In this document: positions 1 through 7,766 of the stretch, in pieces | How positions within the stretch are numbered: the first letter of the stretch is position 1 | How the letters are laid out: the number at the start of each line of letters is the position of its first letter | From: Streptomyces sp. H27-C3 | GTDB lineage: Bacteria; Actinomycetota; Actinomycetes; Streptomycetales; Streptomycetaceae | Direction: 5' to 3' | Assembly: GCF_030063415.1 (NCBI RefSeq) | Contig: NZ_JASITA010000013.1 | Span: 42,629-106,628, forward strand | Length of the DNA stretch: 64,000 nucleotides | The notes under the pieces: generated by a model | What the model was told of the DNA's origin: nothing | Seen by the model: only the letters and a program-made list of their open reading frames with translations | Database searches by the model: none | Position numbers and translations under genes: made by a program

Positions 1-169
1 CTGCGGGGACCAGGTCGCCGCCGGCGGCGGCAAGAAGACGGCCCCGGCGCCGGAGAGCACACCTGACGACGGCGGCCCCTCCGCCGGGATCCTGGTCGGC
101 CTCGCCGCCGTCCTCGCGCTCGGCGCGGCCGGTGTGTGGCAGGCCCGCCGCCGCCGCGGACGACCGTGA
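1..169 (+). CDS. C-terminal tail of a membrane-anchored surface protein (5' end outside window)
   Basis: Only the last 55 codons are inside the window. They read as an Ala/Gly/Pro/Thr-rich linker, one hydrophobic helix of about 20 residues and a short basic tail (RRRRGRP), the usual C-terminal anchor of an exported Streptomyces protein. No LPXTG sortase motif is visible. The stop TGA overlaps the GTG start of the EcfT gene, so it belongs to the same operon. In other Streptomyces the genes before this kind of ECF transporter are secreted proteins, including the family named SCO2322. That identity is inference, because the informative part lies upstream of base 1. A role as substrate-capturing partner of the importer is possible but unproven. 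Confidence 0.6.
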   Translation, partial: CGDQVAAGGGKKTAPAPESTPDDGGPSAGILVGLAAVLALGAAGVWQARRRRGRP

Positions 170-1308
170 CCCTGCGCGCGCCCGAGGCGAACCGCAGCAA
201 CGCCCTGCACGCCGGGGCCTGGTGGCTGTGGGCGCTCGGGCTCGCCACCGCCGCGTCGCGAACCACCAATCCGCTGCTCCTCGGGCTGCTGGTGGGTGTC
301 GCCGGTTACGTCGTCGCCGCACGCCGCACCGACGCGCCGTGGGCCCGTTCGTACGGCGCGTTCGTCAAGCTCGGCCTGGTGGTCATCGGGATCCGGCTGC
401 TGTTCTCGGTGTTCCTCGGCTCGCCGATTCCCGGCACCCACACACTGTTCACGCTGCCCGAAGTACCGATGCCGGACTGGGCGAAGGGGGTGCGGATCGG
501 CGGCCGAGTGACGGCCGAGCAACTGGTCTTCGCCCTGTACGACGGTTCGAAGCTCGCCACCCTCCTCATCTGCGTGGGCGCGGCCAACGCGCTCGCCAAC
601 CCTGCCCGGCTGCTCAAGTCGCTGCCCGGCGCGCTGTACGAGGTCGGGGTCGCCGTCGTCGTCGCGATGACCTTCGCGCCGAACATGGTCGCCGACGTAC
701 TGCGGTTGCGCACCGCGCGCCGGCTGCGCGGCCGCCCCACGGGCGGCATCAAGGCCGTCCTCCAGGTCGGGCTGCCGGTCCTGGAGGGCGCCCTGGAGCG
801 GTCGGTCGCGGTGGCCGCTTCGATGGACGCACGCGGCTACGGGCGCAGCGCCCATGTCCCGCCCGCCGTGCGGCACACCACGACCGTGCTGACCATCGGC
901 GGGCTGCTCGGCGTATGCGCCGGGTCTTACGGGCTGCTGGCCGCCGAAGGCGCCGGGTTCGGGCTGCCGGTGCTCGCCGTGGGACTGCTCGCCGCGATGG
1001 CGGGCCTGCGGCTCGGCGGCCGGCGCAGCATCCGTACCCGCTACCGGCCCGATCTGTGGGGCACGCGCGCGTGGCTGGTGGCCGGGTCGGGTGCGGCGGT
1101 CGGGGGGCTGATGATCTGGGCGGGCAGTTACGACCCGGTGGTTCTGCACCCGGGTGTGGTGCCGCTGGTCGCGCCGGAGTTCCCGCTGTGGCCCGCCGCG
1201 TCCGTACTGATCGGCCTGCTGCCGGCCCTCGTGGCCCCGGCGCACAGGGATCCGGCAGCACACAGGGAGCCGGCAGCGACAGACACAGGGAAAAGGACAG
1301 GCCAGTGA
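166..1308 (+). CDS. ECF transporter transmembrane (T) component, CbiQ/EcfT family
   Basis: 380-aa integral membrane protein that couples the ATPases to the substrate-binding S component in energy-coupling-factor importers. Several hydrophobic segments are seen, with a cytoplasmic coupling stretch holding the family's Ala-Arg-Gly signature (MDARGYG, about residues 220-226). The GTG start at 166 overlaps the upstream TGA (GTGA). A longer reading from 136 lies wholly inside the upstream gene and is rejected. The stop in turn overlaps the GTG of the ATPase gene, so T, A and S components are translationally coupled. The C-terminal extension after the last helix (residues about 355-380) is rich in Ala/Arg/Thr and probably unstructured. 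Substrate unknown. Confidence 0.9.
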   Translation: MTLRAPEANRSNALHAGAWWLWALGLATAASRTTNPLLLGLLVGVAGYVVAARRTDAPWARSYGAFVKLGLVVIGIRLLFSVFLGSPIPGTHTLFTLPEVPMPDWAKGVRIGGRVTAEQLVFALYDGSKLATLLICVGAANALANPARLLKSLPGALYEVGVAVVVAMTFAPNMVADVLRLRTARRLRGRPTGGIKAVLQVGLPVLEGALERSVAVAASMDARGYGRSAHVPPAVRHTTTVLTIGGLLGVCAGSYGLLAAEGAGFGLPVLAVGLLAAMAGLRLGGRRSIRTRYRPDLWGTRAWLVAGSGAAVGGLMIWAGSYDPVVLHPGVVPLVAPEFPLWPAASVLIGLLPALVAPAHRDPAAHREPAATDTGKRTGQ

Positions 1309-2927
1309 TCCGGTTCGAGAATGTGTCGGTCAGTTACGCCGACGCCGCCGCGCCCGCGATCCGGGGTGTCGATCTCACCGTGCCCGAGGGTGAGCTGGTC
1401 CTGCTCGTCGGCCCGTCCGGAGTCGGCAAATCGACTTTGCTGACTGCGGTCTCCGGGCTCGTCCCGCACTTCACCGGCGGCACCCTGCGCGGCCGGGTCA
1501 CCGTCGACGGCCGTGACACCCGCACCCACAAGCCCCGTGAGCTGGCCGACCTGGTCGGCACCGTCGGCCAGGACCCGCTGGCCCACTTCGTCACCGACAC
1601 CGTCGAGGACGAGCTGGCGTACGGCATGGAGTCCCTGGGCATCGCCCCGGACGTGATGCGGCGCCGGGTCGAGGAGACCCTGGACCTGCTCGGTCTCGCC
1701 GAGCTGCGCGACCGCCCGATCGCCACGCTCTCCGGCGGCCAGCAGCAGCGCGTCGCGATCGGCTCGGTCCTCACCCCGCACCCGAAGGTGCTGGTCCTTG
1801 ACGAGCCGACGTCCGCCCTGGACCCGGCCGCCGCCGAGGAAGTGCTGGCCGTACTGCAACGCCTCGTGCACGACCTGGGGACGACGGTACTGATGGCCGA
1901 GCACCGCCTGGAGCGGGTGGTGCAGTACGCCGACCAGGTCCTGCTGCTGCCCGGCCCCGGCGAGGCGCCCGTCCTCGGCGCGCCCGCCGCCGTCATGGCC
2001 GTGTCACCGGTGCATCCGCCGGTGGTGGCGCTGGGGCGGCTCGCGGGCTGGGACCCGCTGCCGCTGTCCGTACGGGACGCCCGCCGCCGGGCCGCCGGCC
2101 TGCGGGAGCGCCTCACGGACCGTACGCCCGCCGCCACGCCCGGGCCGCCGCCCGCCGCACCGGTCGCCGAGACCGACGCCCTGACGCTGCGGCGCGGGCG
2201 GACCGAGGCGCTGCGCCGGGTGACGCTGTCGGTGCGGCCGGGCGAGACCGTCGCGCTGATGGGCCGCAACGGCGCGGGCAAGTCGACGCTCCTGGGCGCG
2301 CTCGTCGGCATGCACGAGCCGACGTCGGGCGCGGTGCGTGTCGGCGGGAAGGTCCCGCACCGCACCCCGCCGCGCGAGATGATCCGCCGCGTCGGGCTCG
2401 TACCGCAGGAGCCGCGCGATCTGCTGTACGCCGACACCGTCGCCGCCGAGTGCGCGGCGGCCGACGGGGACACCGGCGCAGAGGCGGGCAGCTGCCGGGC
2501 ACTGGTGACCGCGCTGCTCCCTGACGTACCGGACAGCACGCATCCACGGGACCTGTCGGAAGGGCAGCGGCTCGCGCTGGCCCTCGCCGTCGTACTGACC
2601 GGGCGGCCCCCGCTGCTGCTGCTCGACGAACCGACCCGCGGCCTGGACTACGCGGCCAAGGCCCGCCTCGTCACGATCTTGCGCGGTCTTGCGGCGGACG
2701 GGCACGCGATCGTGCTCGCCACCCACGATGTGGAGCTGGTGGCGGAGCTGGCGCACCGGGTGGTGATCCTCGCCGACGGCGAGGTGGTCGCCGACGGGCC
2801 GACGCCGGAGGTGGTGGTGTCCTCGCCCGCGTTCGCCCCGCAGGTCGCGAAGATCCTCGCGCCGCAGAAGTGGCTGACCGTGTCGCAGGTACGGGACGCG
2901 CTGACTGCCCCCGAGGCCGCCGTATGA
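1305..2927 (+). CDS. ECF transporter ATPase, two ABC domains fused (EcfA1A2)
   Basis: 540-aa cytoplasmic protein with two complete ABC nucleotide-binding domains, giving both A subunits of the ECF module in one chain. Domain 1 has Walker A GPSGVGKST (36-44), signature LSGGQQQR (about 142) and Walker B VLVLDEPTSALD (about 161-172). Domain 2 has Walker A GRNGAGKST (about 320-328), a degenerate signature LSEGQRL (about 417) and Walker B LLLLDEPTRGLD (about 437-448). The second signature has Glu where Gly is usual, suggesting unequal sites. Fused EcfA1A2 is common in actinobacteria. GTG start at 1305 overlaps the T-component stop. The stop overlaps the S-component ATG (ATGA). Confidence 0.93.
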   Translation: MIRFENVSVSYADAAAPAIRGVDLTVPEGELVLLVGPSGVGKSTLLTAVSGLVPHFTGGTLRGRVTVDGRDTRTHKPRELADLVGTVGQDPLAHFVTDTVEDELAYGMESLGIAPDVMRRRVEETLDLLGLAELRDRPIATLSGGQQQRVAIGSVLTPHPKVLVLDEPTSALDPAAAEEVLAVLQRLVHDLGTTVLMAEHRLERVVQYADQVLLLPGPGEAPVLGAPAAVMAVSPVHPPVVALGRLAGWDPLPLSVRDARRRAAGLRERLTDRTPAATPGPPPAAPVAETDALTLRRGRTEALRRVTLSVRPGETVALMGRNGAGKSTLLGALVGMHEPTSGAVRVGGKVPHRTPPREMIRRVGLVPQEPRDLLYADTVAAECAAADGDTGAEAGSCRALVTALLPDVPDSTHPRDLSEGQRLALALAVVLTGRPPLLLLDEPTRGLDYAAKARLVTILRGLAADGHAIVLATHDVELVAELAHRVVILADGEVVADGPTPEVVVSSPAFAPQVAKILAPQKWLTVSQVRDALTAPEAAV

Positions 2928-3757
2928 GTGGACAGAAAGGGGCGGATCGCCGCCCGCGGGCCGTGCGGCTGGGCCCGCGGGCCGTCGTCGCACTGCTACT
3001 CATCAGCGTGATCGGGGTGATCGCGTTCGGCTGGCCGCTGCTCGCCGACTCCGCGTCCGGGCTCGCCCACTCGAAGGACGCGCCGTGGCTGTTCGCCGCG
3101 CTGCTCCCACTCCTCGTCGCGGTCGTCGTGGCGACCATCGCCGACTCGGGACTCGACGCGAAGGCCGTCGCGATGCTGGGCGTACTGGCCGCCGTGGGGG
3201 CCGCGCTGCGCCCGCTCGGGGCGGGCACCGCCGGTCTGGAGCCGATGTTCTTCCTGATGGTGCTGAGCGGGCGGGTGCTGGGCCCCGGCTTCGGCTTCGT
3301 GCTGGGCTCGGTGACGATGTTCGCCTCCGCGCTGCTCACCGGCGGCGTCGGTCCGTGGATGCCGTTCCAGATGCTGGCCATGGGCTGGTTCACGATGGGC
3401 GCGGGCCTGCTGCCGGGGGCGGAGCGGCTGCGTGGCCGCGCCGAGCTGCTGATGCTGGCGGCATACGGCTGTGTCGCGGCCTTCCTCTACGGCACGATCA
3501 TGAACCTCCAGGGGTGGACGTACATCGGCGGGCTCTCCTCCGGTGTCTCCTTCCACCCCGGCGACCCGGTGCACGAGAACCTGGCCCGCTTCCTCGCCTA
3601 CTGCGCGGCCACGTCGCTGGGCTGGGACCTGGGCCGGGCCGTCCTCACCGTCGTCCTGACCCTCACCATCGGCGCGACGGTCCTGAAGGCGCTGCGCCGG
3701 GCCACCCGCCGGGCGGCTTTCGAGGTGGCGGTCACATTCGAGACCCAAAGGCCGTAG
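2924..3757 (+). CDS. ECF transporter S component (substrate-specific membrane protein)
   Basis: 277-aa hydrophobic protein with about six membrane segments, starting ATG 2924 inside the ATPase stop. It fits the S-component position: last gene of an operon with T and fused A components. Short stretches such as ALRPLGAGTAGLEPMFFLM and GRVLGPGFGFVLG resemble the membrane-embedded substrate cavity of the ECF S-component family found in many actinobacteria. The ligand cannot be read from sequence. ECF importers generally take up vitamins or metal cofactors, and a cobalamin-like or thiazole-type ligand would be guesses. No riboswitch can be checked because the operon start is outside the window. 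Confidence 0.82.
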   Translation: MSGQKGADRRPRAVRLGPRAVVALLLISVIGVIAFGWPLLADSASGLAHSKDAPWLFAALLPLLVAVVVATIADSGLDAKAVAMLGVLAAVGAALRPLGAGTAGLEPMFFLMVLSGRVLGPGFGFVLGSVTMFASALLTGGVGPWMPFQMLAMGWFTMGAGLLPGAERLRGRAELLMLAAYGCVAAFLYGTIMNLQGWTYIGGLSSGVSFHPGDPVHENLARFLAYCAATSLGWDLGRAVLTVVLTLTIGATVLKALRRATRRAAFEVAVTFETQRP

Positions 3758-4066
3758 GCAGTACGTCGCTTTCCGTGACGGAAATGCCCCGCAGCGGTGA
3801 GGCGGCCCACAGGACCTTGGTCCTCGACGAGCCCGGTTAGTAGCCGCGATCACCCCCTGGCGGATCTTGCCATGAGGCCGCGACCTGCGCAGACAGCGCC
3901 AATACCACTGCAGGTCCTTTCTGCCCGCCTAACCGGTTCGACTAGTAAGAGGCGTAATTGCCACGACATGTCCACTCTGCTCCACTGGAGCAGTCGCCGG
4001 GTGAAGCAGGCCGCCGCAATCGGCCCACCCCCGCGACATCCCCTGTTCCCGACGTTAGGTTCCTCC
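3758..4066. other. Intergenic region upstream of the lytic transglycosylase gene
   Basis: About 300 bases without a convincing gene. It contains a short AT-richer patch around 3935-3970 (ccggttcgactagtaag, then ggcgtaattgcc) that may hold the promoter, and GC-rich inverted repeats between 3975 and 4040 that would form a structured leader. Some Streptomyces cell-wall hydrolase genes carry c-di-AMP (ydaO) riboswitches. The expected 3' core of that element was looked for and not found here. Confidence 0.4.
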
Positions 4067-4474
4067 GTGTCTTCTGTGATCACTCGTCGCCTGACCACCC
4101 GCTCGAAGTCCGTGGCCGCCGGCGCTGCCGTGCTGCTCGGTTCCGTGGGCGTGGTGATGGGCGGCGGTACCTCCGAGGCCGCGGCGGCGACGCCGCAGTC
4201 GGCCGCGAAGAAGATCATCGCGGACGCCACTCAGTTCCAGTGCTTCGACAACATCGTCGAGCACGAGAGCGGCTGGGACCACAAGGCCAGCAACACCTCG
4301 TCCGGTGCGTACGGCCTGGTCCAGGCCCTGCCGGGCTCCAAGATGTCCTCCGCGGGCTCCGACTGGCAGACCAACCCGGCCACCCAGATCAAGTGGGGCG
4401 TGGACTACATGAACGACCGCTACGGCAACCCGTGCGGCGCGTGGAGCCACTGGCAGGCCAACGGCTGGTACTGA
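4067..4474 (+). CDS. Secreted lytic transglycosylase-like (SLT fold) protein
   Basis: 135-aa exported protein. Residues 1-40 form a signal peptide (RR near the N terminus, an Ala/Val/Gly core, cleavage after an Ala-rich run). The remainder is a compact soluble lytic transglycosylase domain: catalytic Glu in VEHESGW (about Glu67), then SSGAYGLVQALPG and a WGVDYMNDRYG block typical of the family. Two Cys (about 58 and 124) may form a disulphide, normal for a protein acting outside the cell on peptidoglycan glycan strands. The GTG at 4067 is chosen because it opens directly onto the signal peptide. Upstream in-frame sequence has no gene-like character. Monocistronic, closed by a strong hairpin. 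Confidence 0.88.
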   Translation: MSSVITRRLTTRSKSVAAGAAVLLGSVGVVMGGGTSEAAAATPQSAAKKIIADATQFQCFDNIVEHESGWDHKASNTSSGAYGLVQALPGSKMSSAGSDWQTNPATQIKWGVDYMNDRYGNPCGAWSHWQANGWY

Positions 4475-4500
4475 TCAGCCGCACCACCGACTCGGCTCAC

Positions 4501-4550
4501 GAAGGCCCCGTTGTGATTGACCGGGAAAGGTCAACCACGACGGGGCCTTC
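4501..4550. terminator. Strong bidirectional hairpin terminator
   Basis: A 22-bp stem (4501-4522 pairs with 4529-4550, two G-U type mismatches) around a GGGAAA loop, 26 bases after the transglycosylase stop. It is the classic shape of a Streptomyces terminator and would also stop transcripts from the opposite side. Confidence 0.9.
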
Positions 4551-4575
4551 ACCCATGCCCAGCCCGCCCGGGGAC

Positions 4576-4635
4576 CTGTCCGCCCGGAGGCCGTCCGTCC
4601 GGGGCCCGTCCGTCCGGGGCCCGTCCACCAGGGGC
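4576..4635. repeat. 15-bp tandem repeat, about four units
   Basis: Units of CCGTCCGTCCGGGGC at 4591-4605 and 4606-4620 are exact. 4621-4635 differs at three positions and 4576-4590 is more diverged. It is non-coding, between the terminator and the 3' end of the thiolase gene. Confidence 0.7.
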
Positions 4636-4669
4636 CCCTCCGGGGCTCCGTCGGCGCCCCGCCCCACCT

Positions 4670-4852
4670 CAGCCCGTCCGGCGCTCGCGGACCGGGACCA
4701 AGGCGTGGGACCGCCTCTCGTCCTCCGACCCCGCCCACTCCAGCCGCCCATTTCAGCCGTCCGGCGTTTGAGGACCGGGACCGGGACGTGGGGCCGCCCC
4801 CACGCTCTCCCACCCCGCCCCTCCAGCCCGTCCGGCGTTTGAGGACCGGGGT
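4670..4852. repeat. Dispersed intergenic repeat, three copies (core GTCCGGCGTTTGAGGACCGG)
   Basis: Copies begin near 4670 (diverged, gctcgcg in place of tttgag), 4754 and 4823. The last runs into a small hairpin (ctggggcggagccccag). This element type is common between Streptomyces genes. Together with the 15-bp tandem it fills the 485-base gap 4475-4959, where no gene is seen. Confidence 0.65.
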
Positions 4853-4959
4853 CTGGGGCGGAGCCCCAGTTCGGGAAGGGGCGGGTAGGGGAACAGCGGC
4901 GCAGGCAACCCGCACCCCGCCCACGCACCGCACCCGCACCCCCGGGGGCCACCCGCCCC

Positions 4960-6144
<1,185 letters not shown>

Positions 6145-6185
6145 TTACCCGTAGGACGTCCCGGCGCCCACGGCAGGCTTGGAAC

Positions 6186-6199
6186 TAGTACGCGTTCTA
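6186..6199. promoter_or_regulatory. KstR-like operator 1 (TAGTACGCGTTCTA)
   Basis: This matches the published KstR consensus TnnAACnnGTTnnA except for T in place of A at the first core base. It sits in an 18-bp near-palindrome (ACTAGTACGCGTTCTAGT). It lies 57 bases before the thiolase ATG, where a repressor would block that promoter. Assignment by pattern only. Confidence 0.6.
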
Positions 6200-6305
6200 G
6201 TTCTCGCCTCAGTCTTATGAGTGGCGCCCCCGTAGCGCAAGGGCCCTGCACGCGGTATGCGCCCGCCGCGCACGCAACAGTTGGCGCCAAATCCCTTGCC
6301 ACTTG

Positions 6306-6319
6306 TAGAACTCGTTACT
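6306..6319. promoter_or_regulatory. KstR-like operator 2 (TAGAACTCGTTACT)
   Basis: The core AACnnGTT is exact. Only the last consensus base differs (T for A). It lies 46 bases before the chosen P450 start, so each of the two divergent genes has its own box. Confidence 0.6.
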
Positions 6320-6364
6320 ACATTCCGGGCAACTTCTGATGGTCCATCAGACATGGAGTTGCCG

Positions 6365-7609
6365 ATGCACTGCCCCGCGCTGCCCGACGGGTTCGACTTC
6401 ACCGACCCCGACCTGCTCCAATCCCGGGTCCCTCACCCGGAGTTCGCACAGATGCGGCAGACCTCCCCGGTGTGGTGGTGCGCACAGCCGCACGGCATCT
6501 CCGGCTTCGACGACGCGGGCTACTGGGTGGTTACCCGACATGCGGACGTCAAATACGTCTCCACGCACCCGGAACTGTTCTCCTCCCACACAAACACCGC
6601 AGTCATCCGCTTCAACGAGTCGATCAGCCGCGACCAGATCGACGCACAGCGGCTGATCATGCTCAACATGGATCCGCCCGAGCACACCCGGGTCCGCCAG
6701 ATCGTGCAGCGCGGTTTCACGCCCGGCGCCATCCGGTCGCTGGAGAACGCCCTGCGCGACCGGGCCCACTCGATCGTCGATGCGGCGCTCACGAACGCCA
6801 AGGAGGACGGCACCTTCGACTTCGTCACCAACATCGCCGTCGAACTGCCCCTGCAGGCCATCGCCGAGCTCATCGGCGTACCGCAGGAGGACCGGACCAA
6901 GATCTTCGACTGGTCCAACAAGATGGCGGCGTACGACGATCCGGAGTACGCGATCACCGAGGAAATCGGCACCGAGGCGGCCATGGAGATCGTCTCGTAC
7001 GCCATGAACCTCGCCGCCGCCCGCAAGGAGTGTCCGGCGAAGGACATCGTGTCCACGCTGGTCGCGGCGGAGGGCGAAGGGAACCTGCAGCCCGACGAGT
7101 TCGGCTTCTTCGTCATTCTGCTGGCGGTGGCCGGCAACGAGACCACACGGAACGCGATCAGCCACGGCATGCACGCCTTCCTCACCCACCCCGAGCAGTG
7201 GGAGCTCTACAAACGCGAGCGCCCCGAGACCGCCGCCGAGGAGATCGTGCGCTGGGCGACGCCCGTCGTATCCTTCCAGCGGACCGCCACCGAGGACCTC
7301 GAACTGGGCGGCCAGGCGATCAAGAAGGGCGACCGGGTCGGCATCTTCTACTCCTCGGCCAACAACGACCCCGAGGTCTTCGAGAACCCGGAGGCCTTCG
7401 ACATCACCCGCGACCCCAACCCGCATCTGGGATTCGGCGGCGGCGGCCCGCACTTCTGTCTGGGCAAGTCACTGGCCGTACTGGAGATCAACTTGATCTT
7501 CAACGCGATCGCGGACGCCCTGCCGGACCTCAAGCTGGTGGGCGCCCCGCGCCGCCTGCGCTCGGCCTGGCTGAACGGCATCAAGGAACTCCAGGTCAGC
7601 CGCGACTGA
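6365..7609 (+). CDS. cyp125: Cytochrome P450, CYP125-type (steroid C26/C27 monooxygenase)
   Basis: 414-aa cytochrome P450. Haem-binding loop GFGGGGPHFCLG with Cys about 365, I-helix AVAGNETTRN (about 253-262), and the ExxR pair in EEIVRWATPV. The block PDGFDFTDPDLL, the LPLQAIAELIGVPQEDR segment and the C-terminal RLRSAWLNGIKELQV match mycobacterial CYP125, which oxidises the cholesterol side-chain terminus. The start at ATG 6365 is preferred because GGAG at 6355-6358 is correctly spaced. ATG 6353 would add four residues. It faces the FadA5-type thiolase across a KstR-like promoter. A ferredoxin partner is not encoded nearby. A terminator follows. Confidence 0.9.
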   Translation: MHCPALPDGFDFTDPDLLQSRVPHPEFAQMRQTSPVWWCAQPHGISGFDDAGYWVVTRHADVKYVSTHPELFSSHTNTAVIRFNESISRDQIDAQRLIMLNMDPPEHTRVRQIVQRGFTPGAIRSLENALRDRAHSIVDAALTNAKEDGTFDFVTNIAVELPLQAIAELIGVPQEDRTKIFDWSNKMAAYDDPEYAITEEIGTEAAMEIVSYAMNLAAARKECPAKDIVSTLVAAEGEGNLQPDEFGFFVILLAVAGNETTRNAISHGMHAFLTHPEQWELYKRERPETAAEEIVRWATPVVSFQRTATEDLELGGQAIKKGDRVGIFYSSANNDPEVFENPEAFDITRDPNPHLGFGGGGPHFCLGKSLAVLEINLIFNAIADALPDLKLVGAPRRLRSAWLNGIKELQVSRD

Positions 7610-7636
7610 GGCCACCTGACCTGGGCGAGAACTGAG

Positions 7637-7664
7637 TGGCGGGGGCAACTCCACGCCCCCGCCA
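7637..7664. terminator. Hairpin terminator after the P450 gene
   Basis: Perfect 10-bp stem TGGCGGGGGC (7637-7646) with GCCCCCGCCA (7655-7664), loop of 8, between convergent genes. It can serve both directions. Confidence 0.8.
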
Positions 7665-7766
7665 GCCCCTGCTCAGACGGGGCTGCTGACGGTCGTCCTG
7701 TTCTCCTGATGGTCTCGTGCCTGCGCGATGACGCCCGAGCGGGCCGCGTCCGACCCCGTTGCTCGG

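Noticed and set aside
3758..4066. c-di-AMP (ydaO) riboswitch before the lytic transglycosylase
   Set aside because: The conserved 3' core of the element is not seen. An Infernal run with the ydaO model would settle it; a hit would reverse this.
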